Assembly (NCBI GenBank): GCA_018000995.1
Contig: JAGNIU010000012.1
Location: 1-64,000 of the forward strand
DNA length: 64,000 nt
Direction: 5' to 3'
DNA from: Bacteroidia bacterium
Lineage (GTDB): Bacteria; Bacteroidota; Bacteroidia; B-17B0; Aurantibacillaceae
Shown here: one piece after another, positions 62,128 through 64,000 of the stretch
Position numbering within the stretch: the stretch's first letter is position 1
How the letters are laid out: every line of letters starts with the position of its first letter
Translations under genes and position numbers: made by a program
Notes under the pieces: generated by a model
The model's input: the letters and a program-made list of their open reading frames with translations, nothing else
Database searches by the model: none
What the model was told of the DNA's origin: nothing

Positions 62128-63003
62128 GTGAAACAAAGCTCCCTCTCGTGGGTATACCTCATTTTACTTTCCCTAATTTGGGGAAGTTCTTTTATTTTGA
62201 TGAAAGAGGGACTTGTCGCCTTTTCGAGTGATGAGGTGGCGGCTTTACGAATCGCAATTGCCTTCCTGTTTTTGTTGCCCTTTCTTTTCAAACATTTAAA
62301 AAGTGTAAACCTTAAAAAAGACTGGAAAGGATTAGTGATTATGGGCGTATTCGGAAATTTACTTCCCGCCTTTTTATTTACCAAAGCGGAAACAGAAATC
62401 AGTAGTAGTTTAACGGGAATGCTGAATGCATTAACTCCGCTTTTCACAATCGTATTGGGAATTTTAATTTTCAAAAATAAAGTTCAGCGTTATCAAATAA
62501 TTGGCGTTGCCATTGGATTAATTGGTGCTTTGTTTTTATTGGGATTTGCAGATAGTAATGAAGAATCGAAAAACATTAATTACAGTTTATTAGTTGTAGC
62601 CGCTACATTTTGTTACGCCATTAGTGTAAACGGCATTAAAAAATATTTATCGCATGTGAATTCCGTTGCGGCTTCGGTTTGGTCGTTCACGATTATTGGA
62701 CCAATTGCAATAATTTATTTATTTGTGAATACAGACTTTCAATTGCATTTGACACAGCACCCTAATGGTTATTCTGCTTTAGGATTTATTACTCTGTTAG
62801 CAGTATTCGGAACTTCTATTGCAATTATTGTTTTTAACACACTGATTAAACAAGCGGGAACGGTTTTTGCTTCCACTTGTACTTACTTAATTCCGATTGT
62901 TGCTATTGGTTGGGGATTGTTAGATGGAGAAATTGTTACAATGGTTCAGTTTCTTTCCGTGGGCGTGATTATTCTTGGTGTTTGGTTAATCAACAAAAAG
63001 TAA
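62128..63003 (+). CDS. EamA/DMT-family transporter
   Basis: A 291-residue protein with about ten spans in two EamA halves: LILLSLIWGSSFILMKEGLVAFSSDEVAALRIAIAFLFLLPF (first) and VAATFCYAISVNGIKKYLSHVNSVAASVWSF ... FNTLIKQAGTVFASTCTYLIPIVAIGWGLLDGEIV (second). Members export amino acids or other metabolites. It is divergent from asd and shares the control region with it, so export of an aspartate-family amino acid is a possible but unproven role. The start is GTG. Confidence 0.9.
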   Translation: MKQSSLSWVYLILLSLIWGSSFILMKEGLVAFSSDEVAALRIAIAFLFLLPFLFKHLKSVNLKKDWKGLVIMGVFGNLLPAFLFTKAETEISSSLTGMLNALTPLFTIVLGILIFKNKVQRYQIIGVAIGLIGALFLLGFADSNEESKNINYSLLVVAATFCYAISVNGIKKYLSHVNSVAASVWSFTIIGPIAIIYLFVNTDFQLHLTQHPNGYSALGFITLLAVFGTSIAIIVFNTLIKQAGTVFASTCTYLIPIVAIGWGLLDGEIVTMVQFLSVGVIILGVWLINKK

Positions 63004-64000
63004 ACTGGAACTTTATCTGATTACACAAACGAATGTAGTCATATTCATTCTTCCCGCTTTTTTCCTGAATGAATTTTTTTAATTTGGCTTTATCACTTGC
63101 AGAAAGTTTTTCAGTTTTCAAACATAAGCCATAAAACAAATTGAGCTTCTTAGAAGAAACGCCTAATTCTTTTTTCATTTTGGAGTTACAATATTTTTCA
63201 GCAGCGGTTCTGTCGCCGTCAAATTGCTTTACAATTTGTAATGAAATATATTTACTAATATCAGAAGGGTTAATTGGTTTTGGATGATTAGAAAAATTTA
63301 CGCAGACATTCGATTTGGTAAATAATTTTAAGGTTGAAATTGGCGAGCGGTATTTTTTGTCAGCCTGAATTTTTTGAGACTCTTCAGTCGCTAATTTATT
63401 TAGTTGTTCATCTACCGGACGGAAACCAAAACGATAATAAAACCAAAATGCGCCTGATTGTAATCCTTCCGGATTATCTTTTCCGAATTGATATGGCTCT
63501 ACTTCAAAATAATCGGCACCAAAGGCATTTTTATAAGAACGTAATAATTGCGCAAACACAAAAGCAGATTCTCCGCCGCGGAAGGCTTCAAAAATATTTA
63601 TTCCTAGCAATGAACGCTTTCCAAATAACCATCCGCCGCCATAAGCCATCGGATAACCATTCTTAAACATCATAAATCCGATGTAAGATTCCAAAGGCAA
63701 TCTTCTTTCGGGCAACATGCTGAATAAAGCAATTGATAAACCGTGTTCTAATTCATAATACAAAAGTCCGTCTTCATTGCAATAAGTAACAGGGTCTGTT
63801 TCTCTATTTAATAAACATAAGGCAACGCGGGAAGAATTTATTATCTCTTGCTTCTGTTGCAAGGATAGTTTTTTTGGTGATGGAAGTTTTCGATTTATCA
63901 ACTCTCTTTCATCAAACTTTTTCAAAATTCCTTTATCGTGAAAAAATGTTTTGTCTTGTTTTAGTTTTCCAAAACTTCTTGAGAAATTTTCTTCTTTGGG
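62990..64000 (-). CDS. Unknown protein, GNAT-like region (5' partial)
   Basis: The frame is open to the right edge, so the start lies outside; the TTG at 63925 is internal. The visible 336 residues include YIGFMMFKNGYPMAYGGGWLFGKRSLLGINIFEAFRGGESAFVFAQLLRSYKNAFGADYFEVEPYQFGKDN and YYRFGFRPVDEQ, which resemble the core of GNAT-type acyltransferases, and a C-terminal helical part. I do not recognise the family. It overlaps the convergent EamA gene by 14 bases. Confidence 0.55.
   Translation of the reverse strand, partial: PKEENFSRSFGKLKQDKTFFHDKGILKKFDERELINRKLPSPKKLSLQQKQEIINSSRVALCLLNRETDPVTYCNEDGLLYYELEHGLSIALFSMLPERRLPLESYIGFMMFKNGYPMAYGGGWLFGKRSLLGINIFEAFRGGESAFVFAQLLRSYKNAFGADYFEVEPYQFGKDNPEGLQSGAFWFYYRFGFRPVDEQLNKLATEESQKIQADKKYRSPISTLKLFTKSNVCVNFSNHPKPINPSDISKYISLQIVKQFDGDRTAAEKYCNSKMKKELGVSSKKLNLFYGLCLKTEKLSASDKAKLKKFIQEKSGKNEYDYIRLCNQIKFQFTFC

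Overview
The window is AT-rich, densely coded DNA from a member of the Bacteroidota. Supporting signs are promoters of the TAnnTTTG (-7) type instead of TATAAT, hardly any Shine-Dalgarno sequences, a C-terminal secretion (type IX, T9SS) sorting domain, PorT/OmpA/PorE-like envelope proteins, families such as DUF4421, DUF4412 and GLPGLI, a three-gene sdhCAB, and a mreBCD-mrdA-rodA cluster next to purH. A Flavobacteriales-like or neighbouring lineage is plausible, but the sequence alone does not settle it. I saw no rRNA, tRNA, CRISPR array, prophage or classical IS element.

Layout. 0-10.6 kb is housekeeping: the end of rluF, a TPR protein, an RsmB-like RNA methyltransferase, a rhodanese, YraN, an RluB-type pseudouridine synthase with a long basic repetitive N-terminus, a polytopic membrane protein and glmS. 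10.7-39.1 kb is an accessory island for signalling, envelope and stress. It contains an AraC-type regulator, a hybrid histidine kinase and a receiver protein; a PorE-like OmpA protein and an LEA-like protein; three DUF3494 (ice-binding-like) proteins; a CsbD-led operon of envelope proteins; and a long operon with a membrane-tethered receiver, YtxH, a holin-like protein, an AI-2E-type permease, Dps, MlaEFD and a DUF748 protein. 39.1-50.6 kb holds DedA, a fused oligopeptide-type ABC ATPase, sdhCAB (with a small inserted element between sdhA and sdhB) and a TonB-receptor-like protein with a GLPGLI partner. 50.7-64 kb holds gcvT, a ComB-like phosphatase, the cell-shape cluster rodA-mrdA-mreDCB, purH, a DUF2059 protein, 3-hydroxyanthranilate dioxygenase, asd, an EamA transporter and a partial gene.

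The main discovery is a shared promoter architecture in the island. Nine transcription units carry GTGTGAATNATGTAACT, a second ATGTAAC-like half-site almost always exactly 21 bp downstream, and a CAYCTTTG-type -7 element almost always exactly 28 bp further on. The second half-site sits where the -33 element should be. The geometry is what is known for AraC-type activators (two direct half-sites two helical turns apart, the proximal one overlapping the distal promoter element), and one of the nine promoters drives the island's own AraC-type gene. I infer one autoregulated envelope/cold/desiccation-type stress regulon covering about 28 kb. Three of its transcripts begin with a small hairpin showing a compensatory base-pair change.

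Other notable points: a candidate ribosome-mediated attenuator before asd (a Lys-rich 14-residue leader peptide, two competing GGAGAGGC copies and a terminator), a TIR-flanked four-helix-bundle (S23-type) element between sdhA and sdhB, a receiver domain tethered to the membrane with no output domain, and two genes whose conserved N-termini lack any ordinary start codon.
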